From the NCBI RefSeq assembly GCF_038446665.1, contig NZ_CP151802.1, positions 3,906,001 through 3,970,000 on the forward strand: 64,000 bases of DNA, in the 5' to 3' direction. The notes below the pieces were generated by a model. That model saw nothing but the letters and a program-made list of their open reading frames with translations. It did no database searches and was not told the DNA's origin. This stretch comes from Lysobacter sp. FW306-1B-D06B. Its GTDB lineage: Bacteria; Pseudomonadota; Gammaproteobacteria; Xanthomonadales; Xanthomonadaceae. The translations under genes were made by a program, and so were the position numbers. Below, one piece after another: positions 9,175 through 17,527 of this stretch (position 1 is the first letter of the stretch; the number at the start of each line of letters is the position of its first letter).

Positions 9175-10287
9175 ATGCGCATTTCGCTTCCGGCGTTGCT
9201 GATCGGTTCGACCCTGCTCGCCGCATGCCAGCGCGAGCAGCCGCCCACCGCACCGACGCCCGCCGCCGATACCGCCGCACCGGCACCCGCGCCGGCCGCA
9301 GCGCCGGCCAGCGAACCGGCGGCGACGCCCGCGCCCGGTTCGGTCCCCGTCACGGTCGACAACTACGGCCGCGCCGCCACCGACCTCGCCTTCGCAGGCG
9401 TGGTGAAGGACGGCTTCGGCAAGTTCAACCATTTCCGCGAACTCTCGCCGCTGGACAAGCAGATCGTCATCCGCCAGAACCGCGACACGCTCTACTCGCC
9501 GGCGGTGTTCGACCTGGACGCGGGGCCCGTAACAATCACGCTGCCGGACCCGGGCAAGCGTTTCATGTCCATGCAGGTGTTCGATGAAGACCAGTACACG
9601 CACATGGTTGCCTACAAGCCGGGCACCTACACGTTGCGCAAGTCCGATATCGGCACGCGCTACGCGCTCGCGGCGTTGCGCATCCTGGTCGATCCGAACA
9701 ACCCGGAAGACCTGAAGGCCGTGCACGCGTTGCAGGATTCGGTGAAGATCAGCCAGCCGGGCGGTCCCGGCACGTTCGACGTTCCCAAGTGGGACACCGT
9801 GAGCCTTGGAAAACTCACCGACGCGCTGACCGTGCTCGGCGACACGCTGCCCGACAAGAACAACATGTTCGGCAGCAAGAAGGATGTGGATCCGGTGCGC
9901 CGCCTGATCGGCCTGGCCACAGCATGGGGCGGCAATCCCGCCAAGGACGCCACCTACCTCAACTTCGTGCCGGCGAAGAACGACGGCTCCACCGTCTACC
10001 ACCTCGACGTGAAGGACGTGCCAGTGGATGGGTTCTGGTCGGTGACGGTCTACAACGCCAAGGGATTCTTCGACCCGAATCCGCAGAACGCGTACTCGCT
10101 CAACAACCTCACGGCGAAGAAGGCCGACGACGGTTCCGTGCGCATCCAGTTCGGCGGTTGCGACGGACAGGTCCCCAACTGCCTGCCGATCACACCGGGC
10201 TGGAATTACCTGGTTCGCCTGTATCGCCCGCGGGCCGAGGTGCTCAACGGCCAGTGGAAATTCCCGGAAGCGGTGCCCGCGTCCTGA
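9175..10287 (+). CDS. DUF1254/DUF1214 lipoprotein, copy 1
   Basis: A 370-residue lipoprotein with signal and lipobox (STLLAAC) followed by an Ala/Pro-rich linker to about residue 60. The mature region has the two modules usually found together in this family: an N-terminal DUF1254 segment (RQNRDTLYSPAVFDL, then GKRFMSMQVFDED) and a C-terminal DUF1214 segment (VDGFWSVTVYN, then a WNYLVRLYRPR-type ending). The molecular function of the family is not established. The start has a good ribosome-binding site, CGGAGG, 5 bp upstream. A second DUF1254 gene follows 40 bp downstream in the same direction, so the two are probably cotranscribed. Confidence 0.85.
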   Translation: MRISLPALLIGSTLLAACQREQPPTAPTPAADTAAPAPAPAAAPASEPAATPAPGSVPVTVDNYGRAATDLAFAGVVKDGFGKFNHFRELSPLDKQIVIRQNRDTLYSPAVFDLDAGPVTITLPDPGKRFMSMQVFDEDQYTHMVAYKPGTYTLRKSDIGTRYALAALRILVDPNNPEDLKAVHALQDSVKISQPGGPGTFDVPKWDTVSLGKLTDALTVLGDTLPDKNNMFGSKKDVDPVRRLIGLATAWGGNPAKDATYLNFVPAKNDGSTVYHLDVKDVPVDGFWSVTVYNAKGFFDPNPQNAYSLNNLTAKKADDGSVRIQFGGCDGQVPNCLPITPGWNYLVRLYRPRAEVLNGQWKFPEAVPAS

Positions 10288-10327
10288 CCGCGCGTTTCGC
10301 CTCCGACCACGTCCCGGGAGTTGTCCG

Positions 10328-11779
10328 ATGAACCGCCTGACGATGCCGCTCCTCGCGAGCGCCGCGTTGTGCCTCGCCCTCGTTGCCTGCAACCGCCAGA
10401 CCCCGACGGAGCCCGCTGCCGGCGCGCCGGCCAGCGCACCGGCGGCAGCCGGTGAACCCACCGCCGATGAAGCGCGCGCCATCGCCAAGGACGCGTACAT
10501 CTGGGGCTACCCGCTGGTGGAGAACTACAAGACGCTCTACCAGCAGGCCCTCGACCAGGGCGGGCCCAACTTCCATGCACCGCTGAACCAGATCGGCCAT
10601 TCGGCCAACGTCGCCACGCCCAAGGACACGGCGATCATCACGCCGAATTCGGACACGCCGTACTCGTTCCTGTGGATGGACCTGCGCGCCGAGCCGCTGG
10701 TGCTGTCGATTCCCGCGATGGGCGACAAGCGCTATTTCTCCGTGCAACTGATCGACCTGTACACGTTCAACTTCGACTACATCAACCAGGCGCTGACGAA
10801 GGGCAAGGCGGGCAACTTCCTCATCGCAGGCCCCGACTGGAAAGGCGAAACGCCCAAGGGTGTCGACAAGGTGATCCGCTCCGAGACGCCGTTCGCCTAC
10901 GCGCTGTTCCGCACGCAGCTGTTCGATCCCAAGGACCTGGACAACGTCAAACGCCTGCAATCGCAGTACAAGGTGCAGCCGCTGAGCGCCTTCGCCGGCA
11001 CGCCCGCGCCGGCCGCGCCGCCGGCGGTGCAGTTCCCGCCGTACGACGCGCGCAAGGCCAACGACGTGGGCTTCTTCTCTTACCTCTCCTTCCTGCTGCC
11101 GTATGCGCCGCTGGACGACAGCGAGGCCGCGTTGCGCGATCGGCTGGCGAAGATCGGCGTGGTGCCGGGCAAGCCGTTCGACGAAAACGCGCTGTCTCAC
11201 GCGATGCGCCAGGCCCTGCTGGATGGCATCGGTGATGCGAACAAGGAGTTCGAGAACTTCGCCGCCACGCAGATGAGCACCGACAAGGTGCGCAGCGCCG
11301 ACATGTTCGGTACGCGCGCGCACCTCAAGGGCAACGCGTTGTACCGCTTCGCCGGTGCCAAGCAGGGCATCTATGGCAATTCGGCGTCCGAGGCCGATTA
11401 CCAGGGCTATCTGGTGGACGCGAAGGGCCAGCCCCTGGACGCTTCCAGGCACGACTACGCGCTGCGCTTCCCCAAGGACGGGCTGCCGCCGACGAACGCG
11501 TTCTGGTCGATCACGATGTACGACGGCCCGACCAAGCTGCTGGTGGACAATCCGTTGAACCGGTATCTCATCAACTCACCGATGCTGGGTTCGCTCAAGC
11601 GCGACGCCGACGGCGGAATCACGCTGTACCTGCAGCATGCATCGCCCGGCAAGGACAAGGAAGCGAACTGGCTGCCCGCACCGGACGGCCCGTTCTACGC
11701 GATCCTGCGCAACTACAGCCCCAAGCCCGAGGTGATCGACCGCACCTGGACACGGCCGCCGCTAGAAACCACGCGCTGA
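10328..11779 (+). CDS. DUF1254/DUF1214 lipoprotein, copy 2
   Basis: A 483-residue relative of the preceding gene, larger because its DUF1254 domain is complete. It has a lipobox (LALVAC), then AYIWGYPLVENYKTL and TPNSDTPYSFLWMDLR (DUF1254) and a C-terminal DUF1214 part with NAFWSITMYDG and APDGPFYAILRNYSPK. It therefore lies in the periplasm or on a membrane surface. No enzymatic residues are known for the family. The gene ends 11 bp before a strong bidirectional terminator, so the DUF1254 pair forms its own transcription unit, convergent with pilU. Confidence 0.87.
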   Translation: MNRLTMPLLASAALCLALVACNRQTPTEPAAGAPASAPAAAGEPTADEARAIAKDAYIWGYPLVENYKTLYQQALDQGGPNFHAPLNQIGHSANVATPKDTAIITPNSDTPYSFLWMDLRAEPLVLSIPAMGDKRYFSVQLIDLYTFNFDYINQALTKGKAGNFLIAGPDWKGETPKGVDKVIRSETPFAYALFRTQLFDPKDLDNVKRLQSQYKVQPLSAFAGTPAPAAPPAVQFPPYDARKANDVGFFSYLSFLLPYAPLDDSEAALRDRLAKIGVVPGKPFDENALSHAMRQALLDGIGDANKEFENFAATQMSTDKVRSADMFGTRAHLKGNALYRFAGAKQGIYGNSASEADYQGYLVDAKGQPLDASRHDYALRFPKDGLPPTNAFWSITMYDGPTKLLVDNPLNRYLINSPMLGSLKRDADGGITLYLQHASPGKDKEANWLPAPDGPFYAILRNYSPKPEVIDRTWTRPPLETTR

Positions 11780-11790
11780 GGCAGCGCCAC

Positions 11791-11819
11791 AAAAAAGCCC
11801 CGCAATCGCGGGGCTTTTT
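11791..11819. terminator. Bidirectional Rho-independent terminator
   Basis: A stem GCCCCGC/GCGGGGC with a four-base AATC loop is flanked by an A-run on the left and a T-run on the right. It therefore works as an intrinsic terminator for the DUF1254 genes on plus and for pilU on minus. Confidence 0.92.
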
Positions 11820-11840
11820 GTCTGCCGGCGAACGTCCGGC

Positions 11841-13010
11841 TCAGCGCACTTCCGCCACTTCCACGCCGTCCAGACCCGCGGCCAGCGTCTTCGCGTCGCC
11901 GCCCTGGGCGAGCTTGATGCGCAGGCGCACTTCGTTCTGCGAGTCGGCGTAGCGCAGTGCGTCCTCGTAAGAGATCTCGCCGGCCTGGTACAGCTCGAAC
12001 AGGGCCTGGTCGAAGGTCTTCATGCCCAGCTGCACGGATTCCTTCATCAGCTCCTTGAGCTTGTGGATCTCGCCGTCGCGGATGTAGTCCTGCACCAGCG
12101 GCGTGCCCAGCAGGATTTCCATCGCCACGCGACGGCCCTTGCCGTCCGGCGTCGGGATCAGCTGCTGCGCGACCACGCCCTTGAGGTTCAAGGACAAGTC
12201 CATCAGCAGCTGCTGGCGGCGGTCTTCCGGGAAGAAGTTGATGATGCGGTCCATCGCCTGGTTGGCGTTGTTGGCGTGCAGCGTGCACAGCACCAGGTGA
12301 CCGGTTTCGGCGAAGGCGATGGCGTGGTCCATGCCCTCGCGCGTGCGCACCTCGCCGATCATGATCACGTCCGGCGCCTGGCGCAGCGTGTTCTTCAGCG
12401 CCGCTTCCCAGCTATCGGTGTCGATGCCGACCTCGCGCTGCGTGATGATGCAGCCCTCGTGCTTGTGCACGAACTCGATCGGGTCTTCGATGGTGATGAT
12501 GTGGCCGGTCGAATTGAGGTTGCGGTAGCCGATCATCGCCGCGAGCGAGGTCGACTTACCCGTGCCCGTCGCGCCGACGAAGATGATGATGCCGCGCTTG
12601 GTCATCGCCAGCGTCTTGATCACCGGCGGCAGGTTGAGTTCTTCGACCGTCGGGATCTTGGTCTCGATGCGACGCAGGACCATGCCGACCTGGTTGCGCT
12701 GGTAGAAGCAGCTCACGCGGAAGCGGCCGACACCGGCCACGCCGATGGCGAAGTTGCACTCGTGCGTCTTCTCGAACTCCTCGCGCTGCTGCGGGTTCAT
12801 CACGTTGAGCACCATGTCGCGCGACTGCTGCGGCGTCAGCGGGTTCTGCGTGATCGGCGCGATCTTGCCGTGGACCTTCATCGACGGCGGCATGCCGGCG
12901 GTGATGAACAGGTCCGAAGCCTTCTGATGCGCCATCAGCTTCAGGAACGAGGTGAAGTCGATGCTGCCGCCGGTGGCGGCGGACGCGGTGCCGTTGGTGC
13001 TGGTGTTCAT
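11841..13010 (-). CDS. pilU: Type IV pilus retraction ATPase PilU
   Basis: PilU is the PilT-dependent accessory retraction ATPase of type IV pili, acting as a cytoplasmic hexamer at the pilus base. The 389-residue product has the PilT/PilB ATPase core: Walker A GATGTGKST (about 146-154), the Asp/Glu-rich VRTREGMDHA region after IMIGE (Walker B), and ETGHLVLCTLHANNA (His box). The longer N-terminus starting MNTSTNG and the C-terminal extension past 345 residues distinguish it from PilT. It follows pilT by 130 bp in the same direction, the common pilT-pilU order. A ribosome-binding site AGGGGAG precedes the ATG and a shared terminator follows the stop. Confidence 0.94.
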   Translation of the reverse strand: MNTSTNGTASAATGGSIDFTSFLKLMAHQKASDLFITAGMPPSMKVHGKIAPITQNPLTPQQSRDMVLNVMNPQQREEFEKTHECNFAIGVAGVGRFRVSCFYQRNQVGMVLRRIETKIPTVEELNLPPVIKTLAMTKRGIIIFVGATGTGKSTSLAAMIGYRNLNSTGHIITIEDPIEFVHKHEGCIITQREVGIDTDSWEAALKNTLRQAPDVIMIGEVRTREGMDHAIAFAETGHLVLCTLHANNANQAMDRIINFFPEDRRQQLLMDLSLNLKGVVAQQLIPTPDGKGRRVAMEILLGTPLVQDYIRDGEIHKLKELMKESVQLGMKTFDQALFELYQAGEISYEDALRYADSQNEVRLRIKLAQGGDAKTLAAGLDGVEVAEVR

Positions 13011-13105
13011 GCATTGCTCCCCTGGGCCGGGATTCGAGATTCGGGGTAGGGGATTTGCAGGAGCAAACGCTCGTGCTTCCCGACCCGATCACGCTCCACG
13101 GCTTT

Positions 13106-13138
13106 TACGAATCCCGAATCCCGAATCCCCACTCCCGG
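13106..13138. repeat. ATTCCCG-type heptamer run upstream of the pilT stop
   Basis: Three near-perfect copies of the ATCCCGA heptamer (inverse of the TCGGGAA unit at 1771 and 16391) lie in the pilT-pilU spacer; a degenerate copy is near 13028-13040. No gene or recognised signal lies in the spacer. Confidence 0.7.
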
Positions 13139-13140
13139 AA

Positions 13141-14178
13141 TCACTCGAACAACCGCTTGTCCTTCGCGTATTCCTTCGCCTGCGGACGCAGGATCAGGCC
13201 GCGCTTGACGAGGTCCTGCAGGTGCTGGTCGAGGGTCATCATTCCGTAGTTCTGGCCGGTCTGGATCGCCGAGTACATCTGCGCGACCTTGTCCTCGCGG
13301 ATCAGGTTACGGATGGCCGGGATGCCGACCATGATTTCCCACGCCGCGGTACGACCGCCGCCGACCTTCTTCAACAGCGCCTGCGAGATGACCGCGCGCA
13401 GCGATTCGGACAGCATCGAGCGCACCATCGGCTTCTCACCGGCGGGGAACACGTCGATGATGCGGTCCACCGTCTTGGCGGCCGAGGAGGTGTGCAGCGT
13501 GCCGAACACCAGGTGGCCCGTTTCCGCGGCGGTCAGCGCCAGGCGGATGGTTTCCAGGTCGCGCAATTCGCCCACGAGGATGTAGTCGGGGTCTTCGCGC
13601 AGTGCCGAGCGCAGCGCTTCGTTGAAGCCGTGCGTGTCGCGGTGCACCTCGCGCTGGTTGATCAGGCACTTCTGCGAGGTGTGGACGAATTCGATCGGGT
13701 CCTCGACGGAGAGGATGTGGCCGTATTCGTTCTTGTTGATGTGATCGAGCATTGCCGCCAGCGTGGTCGACTTGCCCGAACCCGTCGGGCCGGTCACCAG
13801 GATCAGGCCCTGCGGCTGGTCGATCAGCTCGCGGAAGATCGGCGGGCAGCCCAGGTCGTCCAGCGACAGCACTTCCGAGGGAATCGTACGGAACACCGCA
13901 CCGGCACCGCGGTTCTGGTTGAACGCGTTGACGCGGAAGCGGGCCAGGCCGGGAATCTCGAACGAGAAGTCGACTTCGAGGAATTCCTCGTAGTCGCGGC
14001 GCTGCTTGTCCGACATGATGTCGTACACCAGCGCGTGGACCTGCTTGTGGTCCAGTGCCGGGATGTTGATGCGTCGCACGTCGCCGTCCACGCGGATCAT
14101 GGGCGGCAGGCCGGCGGACAGGTGCAGGTCGGAAGCTTTGTTCTTGACTGAGAACGCCAGAAGTTCGGCGATATCCAT
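13141..14178 (-). CDS. pilT: Type IV pilus retraction ATPase PilT
   Basis: PilT powers pilus retraction and hence twitching motility. The 345-residue length is exactly that of typical PilT. Visible are the N-terminal NKASDLHLSAGLPP motif, Walker A GPTGSGKST (130-138), the Walker B region YILVGELRD, the ETGHLVFGTLHTSSA His box and the C-terminal AIRNLIRE motif needed for retraction. The ATG at 14178 (MDIAELLAF) is preceded by GGGGAG. The frame is open far upstream, but that stretch is antisense to yggS. It is divergent from yggS and followed by pilU. Confidence 0.96.
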   Translation of the reverse strand: MDIAELLAFSVKNKASDLHLSAGLPPMIRVDGDVRRINIPALDHKQVHALVYDIMSDKQRRDYEEFLEVDFSFEIPGLARFRVNAFNQNRGAGAVFRTIPSEVLSLDDLGCPPIFRELIDQPQGLILVTGPTGSGKSTTLAAMLDHINKNEYGHILSVEDPIEFVHTSQKCLINQREVHRDTHGFNEALRSALREDPDYILVGELRDLETIRLALTAAETGHLVFGTLHTSSAAKTVDRIIDVFPAGEKPMVRSMLSESLRAVISQALLKKVGGGRTAAWEIMVGIPAIRNLIREDKVAQMYSAIQTGQNYGMMTLDQHLQDLVKRGLILRPQAKEYAKDKRLFE

Positions 14179-14235
14179 GCGTGCTCCCCTGCACTGCTGG
14201 AGTGAAACGGTGGAACGGAAGTACCCCTGGACCGC

Positions 14236-14241
14236 AGTATA
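14236..14241 (-). promoter_or_regulatory. Candidate -10 box for pilT-pilU
   Basis: The minus strand of the 111-bp pilT/yggS divergent gap reads TATACT here, 58 bp before the pilT ATG. No convincing -35 hexamer lies at the right spacing, so this is only a candidate. Confidence 0.35.
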
Positions 14242-14289
14242 GCCCTCACCCCTTGCCTTATTTCCACCACTTTCGACGGGAACTGAGAC

Positions 14290-14985
14290 GTGCGCGCGCG
14301 CGCCCTTGAGGACATCCTGCTCCAACTGAAGAACGCTGCCGATGCCAGCGGCAGGCCAGAGCCGCGCCTGCTCGCAGTCAGCAAGACCCAGGATGCGACC
14401 GCCGTCGCGGAACTGGCCGATGCCGGCCAACGGGCCTTCGGCGAGAACTACGTCCAGGAAGCCGCCGCCAAACAGGCGGCCCTGGCCGACCGCGGCCTGG
14501 AATGGCACCTGATCGGCCACCTGCAGTCGAACAAGGCCCGCGAGGCGGCGGCCCAGTTCGACTGGGTCCAGACCGTGGACCGGCCCAAGCTGGTGGAGGC
14601 GCTCGCCCGCCATCGCGCCACCGACCGCGCACCGCTGAACGTGCTCATCCAGGTCAACATCGACGACGAGGCCAGCAAGCACGGCTGCCAGCCGGACGAT
14701 GTCCCGGCGCTGGCGCAGGCCATCGCCGCGCAATCGCGGCTGCGCCTGCGCGGGCTGATGGTCATCCCCACTCCGCACCCCGACCCCGAACAGCGCCGCG
14801 GCGCCTTTCGCCGCACCCGTGCGCTGTTCGAGGCGCTGCGCGCGGGGCATCCGGGCGTGGACACGCTGTCGATGGGCATGAGCGACGACTTCGCCGTGGC
14901 CATCGCCGAGGGCGCGACGATGGTGCGCATCGGCACGGCGCTGTTCGGGGCGCGTCCGCGCAAGGACCCGCCCGACCCGGCGTGA
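14290..14985 (+). CDS. yggS: YggS/PROSC family PLP-binding protein
   Basis: A 231-residue PLP-homeostasis protein of the YggS/PLPBP family, a cytoplasmic PLP carrier without demonstrated catalysis. The fold-III barrel signatures are visible: LLAVSKTQ with the PLP lysine, GENYVQEA, WHLIGHLQSNK, LIQVNID, and the phosphate-binding end DTLSMGMSDDF followed by VRIGTALFG. Translation starts at a GTG. It is divergent from pilT and lies 65 bp before proC, the widespread yggS-proC order next to pil genes. Confidence 0.94.
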   Translation: MRARALEDILLQLKNAADASGRPEPRLLAVSKTQDATAVAELADAGQRAFGENYVQEAAAKQAALADRGLEWHLIGHLQSNKAREAAAQFDWVQTVDRPKLVEALARHRATDRAPLNVLIQVNIDDEASKHGCQPDDVPALAQAIAAQSRLRLRGLMVIPTPHPDPEQRRGAFRRTRALFEALRAGHPGVDTLSMGMSDDFAVAIAEGATMVRIGTALFGARPRKDPPDPA

Positions 14986-15050
14986 CGGGGAACCAGACCG
15001 GTTCCCCGGCCACAACAGTCGCGGCCGGACGGGTTGCTATCCTGCCGCGC

Positions 15051-15893
15051 ATGAGCCACTCCAGCCCCTCGCCTTCTTCCGACCGCATCGCCTTCATCGG
15101 CGGCGGCAACATGGCCCGCAGCCTCATCGGCGGACTGGTCGCGCGCGGCCGTCCTGCCGACGCGATCCGCGTCGCCGAACCCGTGCCGGCCCTGCGCGAC
15201 GCCCTCCAGCGCGACTTCGGCGTGGCGTGCGCAGACCATGCGACCAGTGCCGCCGAAGGCGCCGGCGTGTGGGTGCTGGCGGTCAAGCCGCAGGTCATGC
15301 GCGAGGTCTGCACGGCGCTTGCCGGGTTGGCGCAATCGCAGCGACCGCTGGTGATTTCCATCGCCGCCGGCATCACGGCCGGCCAGCTCGACCGTTGGCT
15401 GGGCGGCGGACTGCCGATCGTGCGCGCGATGCCGAACACGCCCGCGCTGCTCGGCGCCGGCATCACCGGGCTGTTCGCCAATGCCAGGACGGATGCGGCG
15501 CAACGTGCGGGCGCGAGCGCGCTGCTGGAGGCGGTCGGCCCGACGGTGTGGATCGAAGACGAACACCTGATGGATGCCGTCACCGCGGTGTCCGGCAGCG
15601 GCCCGGCCTATGTGTTCCTGCTGGCCGAAGCGATGCAGGCCGCCGGCATCGCGCAGGGACTTCCGCCCGAAGCCGCACGCGCATTGGTGCAACAGACGCT
15701 GCTCGGTGCGGCGACCATGCTCACCCGCCAGGACGAGCCCGCCGACGTGCTTCGCACGCGCGTCACTTCGCCGGGCGGGACCACGCAGGCGGCGATCGAA
15801 ACCTTCGAAGCGGGCGGTTTCCGCGATCTGGTTGCACGCGCGATTGCCGCCGCGACCGAGCGCGGCCGCCAGCTCTCCGCCGCCAACGATTGA
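15051..15893 (+). CDS. proC: Pyrroline-5-carboxylate reductase
   Basis: ProC carries out the final NAD(P)H-dependent step of proline synthesis. The 280-residue protein begins with the Rossmann motif FIGGGNMA, has AVKPQ and RAMPNTPALLGAGIT in the middle, and shows the C-terminal family signature around VSGSGPAYVFLLAEAM and RTRVTSPGGTTQAAIE. Length and motifs are complete. It follows yggS and lies 13 bp before a DUF4426 lipoprotein gene, so the three probably form one operon. Confidence 0.96.
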   Translation: MSHSSPSPSSDRIAFIGGGNMARSLIGGLVARGRPADAIRVAEPVPALRDALQRDFGVACADHATSAAEGAGVWVLAVKPQVMREVCTALAGLAQSQRPLVISIAAGITAGQLDRWLGGGLPIVRAMPNTPALLGAGITGLFANARTDAAQRAGASALLEAVGPTVWIEDEHLMDAVTAVSGSGPAYVFLLAEAMQAAGIAQGLPPEAARALVQQTLLGAATMLTRQDEPADVLRTRVTSPGGTTQAAIETFEAGGFRDLVARAIAAATERGRQLSAAND

Positions 15894-15906
15894 ACGGAGC
15901 GACCCC

Positions 15907-16383
15907 ATGCGCCATGCCCTTGCCCTTTCCCTGATGTGCGCCGCGACGCTCGTCGCCTGCGGCGGCAACGCACCGCCGGCACCGTCGTCGGGCAGCGCGG
16001 CGGCCTCGCAGGAAGCCGTCAGCCGCATCGGCGACGTGACCATCCGCGCCAGCGCCATTCCCACCGCCACCTTGTCCGAACAGATCGCCACGCAGTACGG
16101 CATCGCCCGCGCGGACAACACGGTGATGCTGCTGATCGGCGTGCGCCAGGGCAGCGACGCGCAGGAAACCGCCCTGCCCGCACGCATCACCGCCACTGCC
16201 ACCGACCTGCGCGGACGTCAGCACCCCATCGAGATGCGCGAGCTGCGCAGCGGCGACTTGCTGGATTACGTCGGCACGATCGACATCTCGCCGCCGGACA
16301 CGGTGCGCTTCGACGTAACGGTGGTGCGCGAAGGCGGCGCAACGTCGCAGATGCAGTTCACGCGGGATTTTTATCCGCGGTAG
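15907..16383 (+). CDS. DUF4426 domain lipoprotein
   Basis: A 158-residue lipoprotein with lipobox (ATLVAC) and a mature beta-rich domain that matches DUF4426: IGDVTIRASAIPTATLSEQI, then YGIARADNTVMLLIGV, and a C-terminal VTVVREGG-QMQFTRDFYPR pattern. The family has no known function. It is repeatedly found just downstream of proC or yggT genes in gammaproteobacteria, as here. The gene ends the yggS-proC transcription unit; a heptamer repeat starts seven bases after the stop. Confidence 0.82.
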   Translation: MRHALALSLMCAATLVACGGNAPPAPSSGSAAASQEAVSRIGDVTIRASAIPTATLSEQIATQYGIARADNTVMLLIGVRQGSDAQETALPARITATATDLRGRQHPIEMRELRSGDLLDYVGTIDISPPDTVRFDVTVVREGGATSQMQFTRDFYPR

Positions 16384-16390
16384 TGGGAGG

Positions 16391-16432
16391 TCGGGAATCG
16401 GGAATCGGGAATCGGGAATCGGGAATCGGGAA
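16391..16432. repeat. Tandem heptamer TCGGGAA, six copies
   Basis: A second perfect six-copy tract of TCGGGAA, again directly after a stop codon, as at 1771. Both tracts sit immediately upstream of REP-like palindromes. Confidence 0.9.
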
Positions 16433-16446
16433 AGCGTCTCCGAAGC

Positions 16447-16600
16447 CGTCATCCCGGCGAAGGCCGGGACCCAGGCCCGTAACGCTCGGGCACTCCCTCG
16501 CAGGTGAACCACGTCACCTCACGGATTCCAGCCTCCGCTGGAATGACGAAATGCAGCAGATGACGCGACAGCCTGGATCCCGGCCCTCGCCGGGATGGCG
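16447..16600. repeat. Composite REP-like element, short form
   Basis: The element starts with CGTCATCCCGGCGAAGGCCG and ends with a right-hand palindrome (AGCCTGGATCCCGGCCCTCG...). Inside it, the CCCGTAACGCTCGGGCACTC and TTCCAGCCTCCGCTGGAA modules are in inverted order compared with 54443-54765. No gene is present between DUF4426 and the minus-strand gene ending at 16620. Confidence 0.8.
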
Positions 16601-16619
16601 GTCGAGGCGGAGCGGACCC

Positions 16620-17420
16620 TCAACCCCGCCGCACACCCCACGCCGCGATCACCCGCGCAATCTCCCGCACGCCATCCGTCAGCGCCGCCGGGCCCGGTTG
16701 CAGGATGATCGGCGACTTGATCTCGTGCAGCTCGCCATCGCGCACCGCGGGAATCGCGTCCCAACCTTCGCGCGCGGCGACCTTCTCGGGCCGGAATTTC
16801 TTCCCGCACCACGAACCCAGCACGATGTCCGGCGCACGCCGGACCACCTCGGACGGATCTTCCAGGATGCGCTGCTTCGCCAGCGACTCGGCCGCGCGTT
16901 CGGGAAAGATGTCGTCGCCGCCGGCGATGCGCACCAGCTCGGCGACCCACTGGATGCCGCTGATCAGCGGCTCGTCCCATTCCTCGAAATACACCTTCGG
17001 CCGGCACGGCAACGCGGCGGCCTGCGCCTGGATCGCATCGAGCCCGCGCCGCAACTCGTCCGCGTACGCGTTCGCGCGATCGGCCGCGCCGACCAGCGCG
17101 CCCAGGCGCCGCACGTAGTCGATGATGCCGTCCACGCTGCGATGGTTGCTGATCCACACTTCCACGCCATGACGGATCAGTTCGCCGGCGATCTCGGCCT
17201 GGATGTCGGAAAACCCGATCACGAAATCGGGCTTCAACTTGAGGATCTCGCCGATCTTCGCGCTGGTGAACGCGCTGACCTTGGGCTTTTCCTTTCGCGC
17301 GACGGCGGGCCGCACGGTGAAACCGCTGATGCCGACGATGCGGTCCTGCTCGCCCAGCGCGTAGAGCGTTTCGGTCGGCTCTTCGGTGAGGCAGACGATG
17401 CGGCGCGGCCCGTGCGTCAC
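16620..17420 (-). CDS. Cytoplasmic-type ABC substrate-binding (BtuF-like) protein
   Basis: A 266-residue protein with the TroA/BtuF substrate-binding fold: RIVCLTEEPTETLYALG and RIVGISGFT at the N-terminus, KPDFVIGFSD in the middle and VYFEEWDEPLISG before the second lobe. Family members bind corrinoids or chelated iron in the periplasm, but this one has no signal peptide, like a subgroup of soluble relatives without transporter partners. No ABC permease or ATPase gene is nearby, so the ligand is unknown. I chose the GTG at 17420 because AGGTGG lies 7 bp upstream and the start overlaps the preceding small ORF by GTGA; a GTG at 17444 is possible. Confidence 0.7.
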   Translation of the reverse strand: MTHGPRRIVCLTEEPTETLYALGEQDRIVGISGFTVRPAVARKEKPKVSAFTSAKIGEILKLKPDFVIGFSDIQAEIAGELIRHGVEVWISNHRSVDGIIDYVRRLGALVGAADRANAYADELRRGLDAIQAQAAALPCRPKVYFEEWDEPLISGIQWVAELVRIAGGDDIFPERAAESLAKQRILEDPSEVVRRAPDIVLGSWCGKKFRPEKVAAREGWDAIPAVRDGELHEIKSPIILQPGPAALTDGVREIARVIAAWGVRRG

Positions 17421-17527
17421 GATGCCACCTGCTTGCGGAAACACACCACGCGCTCGGCTTCATCGAAGAAGTGCGCGGCGTCGGCGGGCTGCGCAGGACG
17501 CACCTGGATCGCGCGCGTCGCGATCAC
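17417..17527 (-). CDS. Small coupled ORF (36 codons) between pdxH and the BtuF-like gene
   Basis: A GTG at 17527-17525 overlaps the pdxH stop (GTGA), and the reading frame stops at 17419-17417, overlapping the next gene's GTG in the same way. The peptide starts [20 protein letters not shown] and ends [10 protein letters not shown]. The segment [12 protein letters not shown] resembles the first strand of GNAT acetyltransferases, so this could be a remnant; it could also be a real coupled peptide or a chance frame in GC-rich DNA. No domain is recognised. Confidence 0.35.
   Translation of the reverse strand: MIATRAIQVRPAQPADAAHFFDEAERVVCFRKQVAS

Noticed and set aside
11791..11819. The hairpin as a REP-type repeat
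   Set aside because: Its A-run, stem and T-run layout is that of a bidirectional terminator, and it does not resemble the repeat families of the window.
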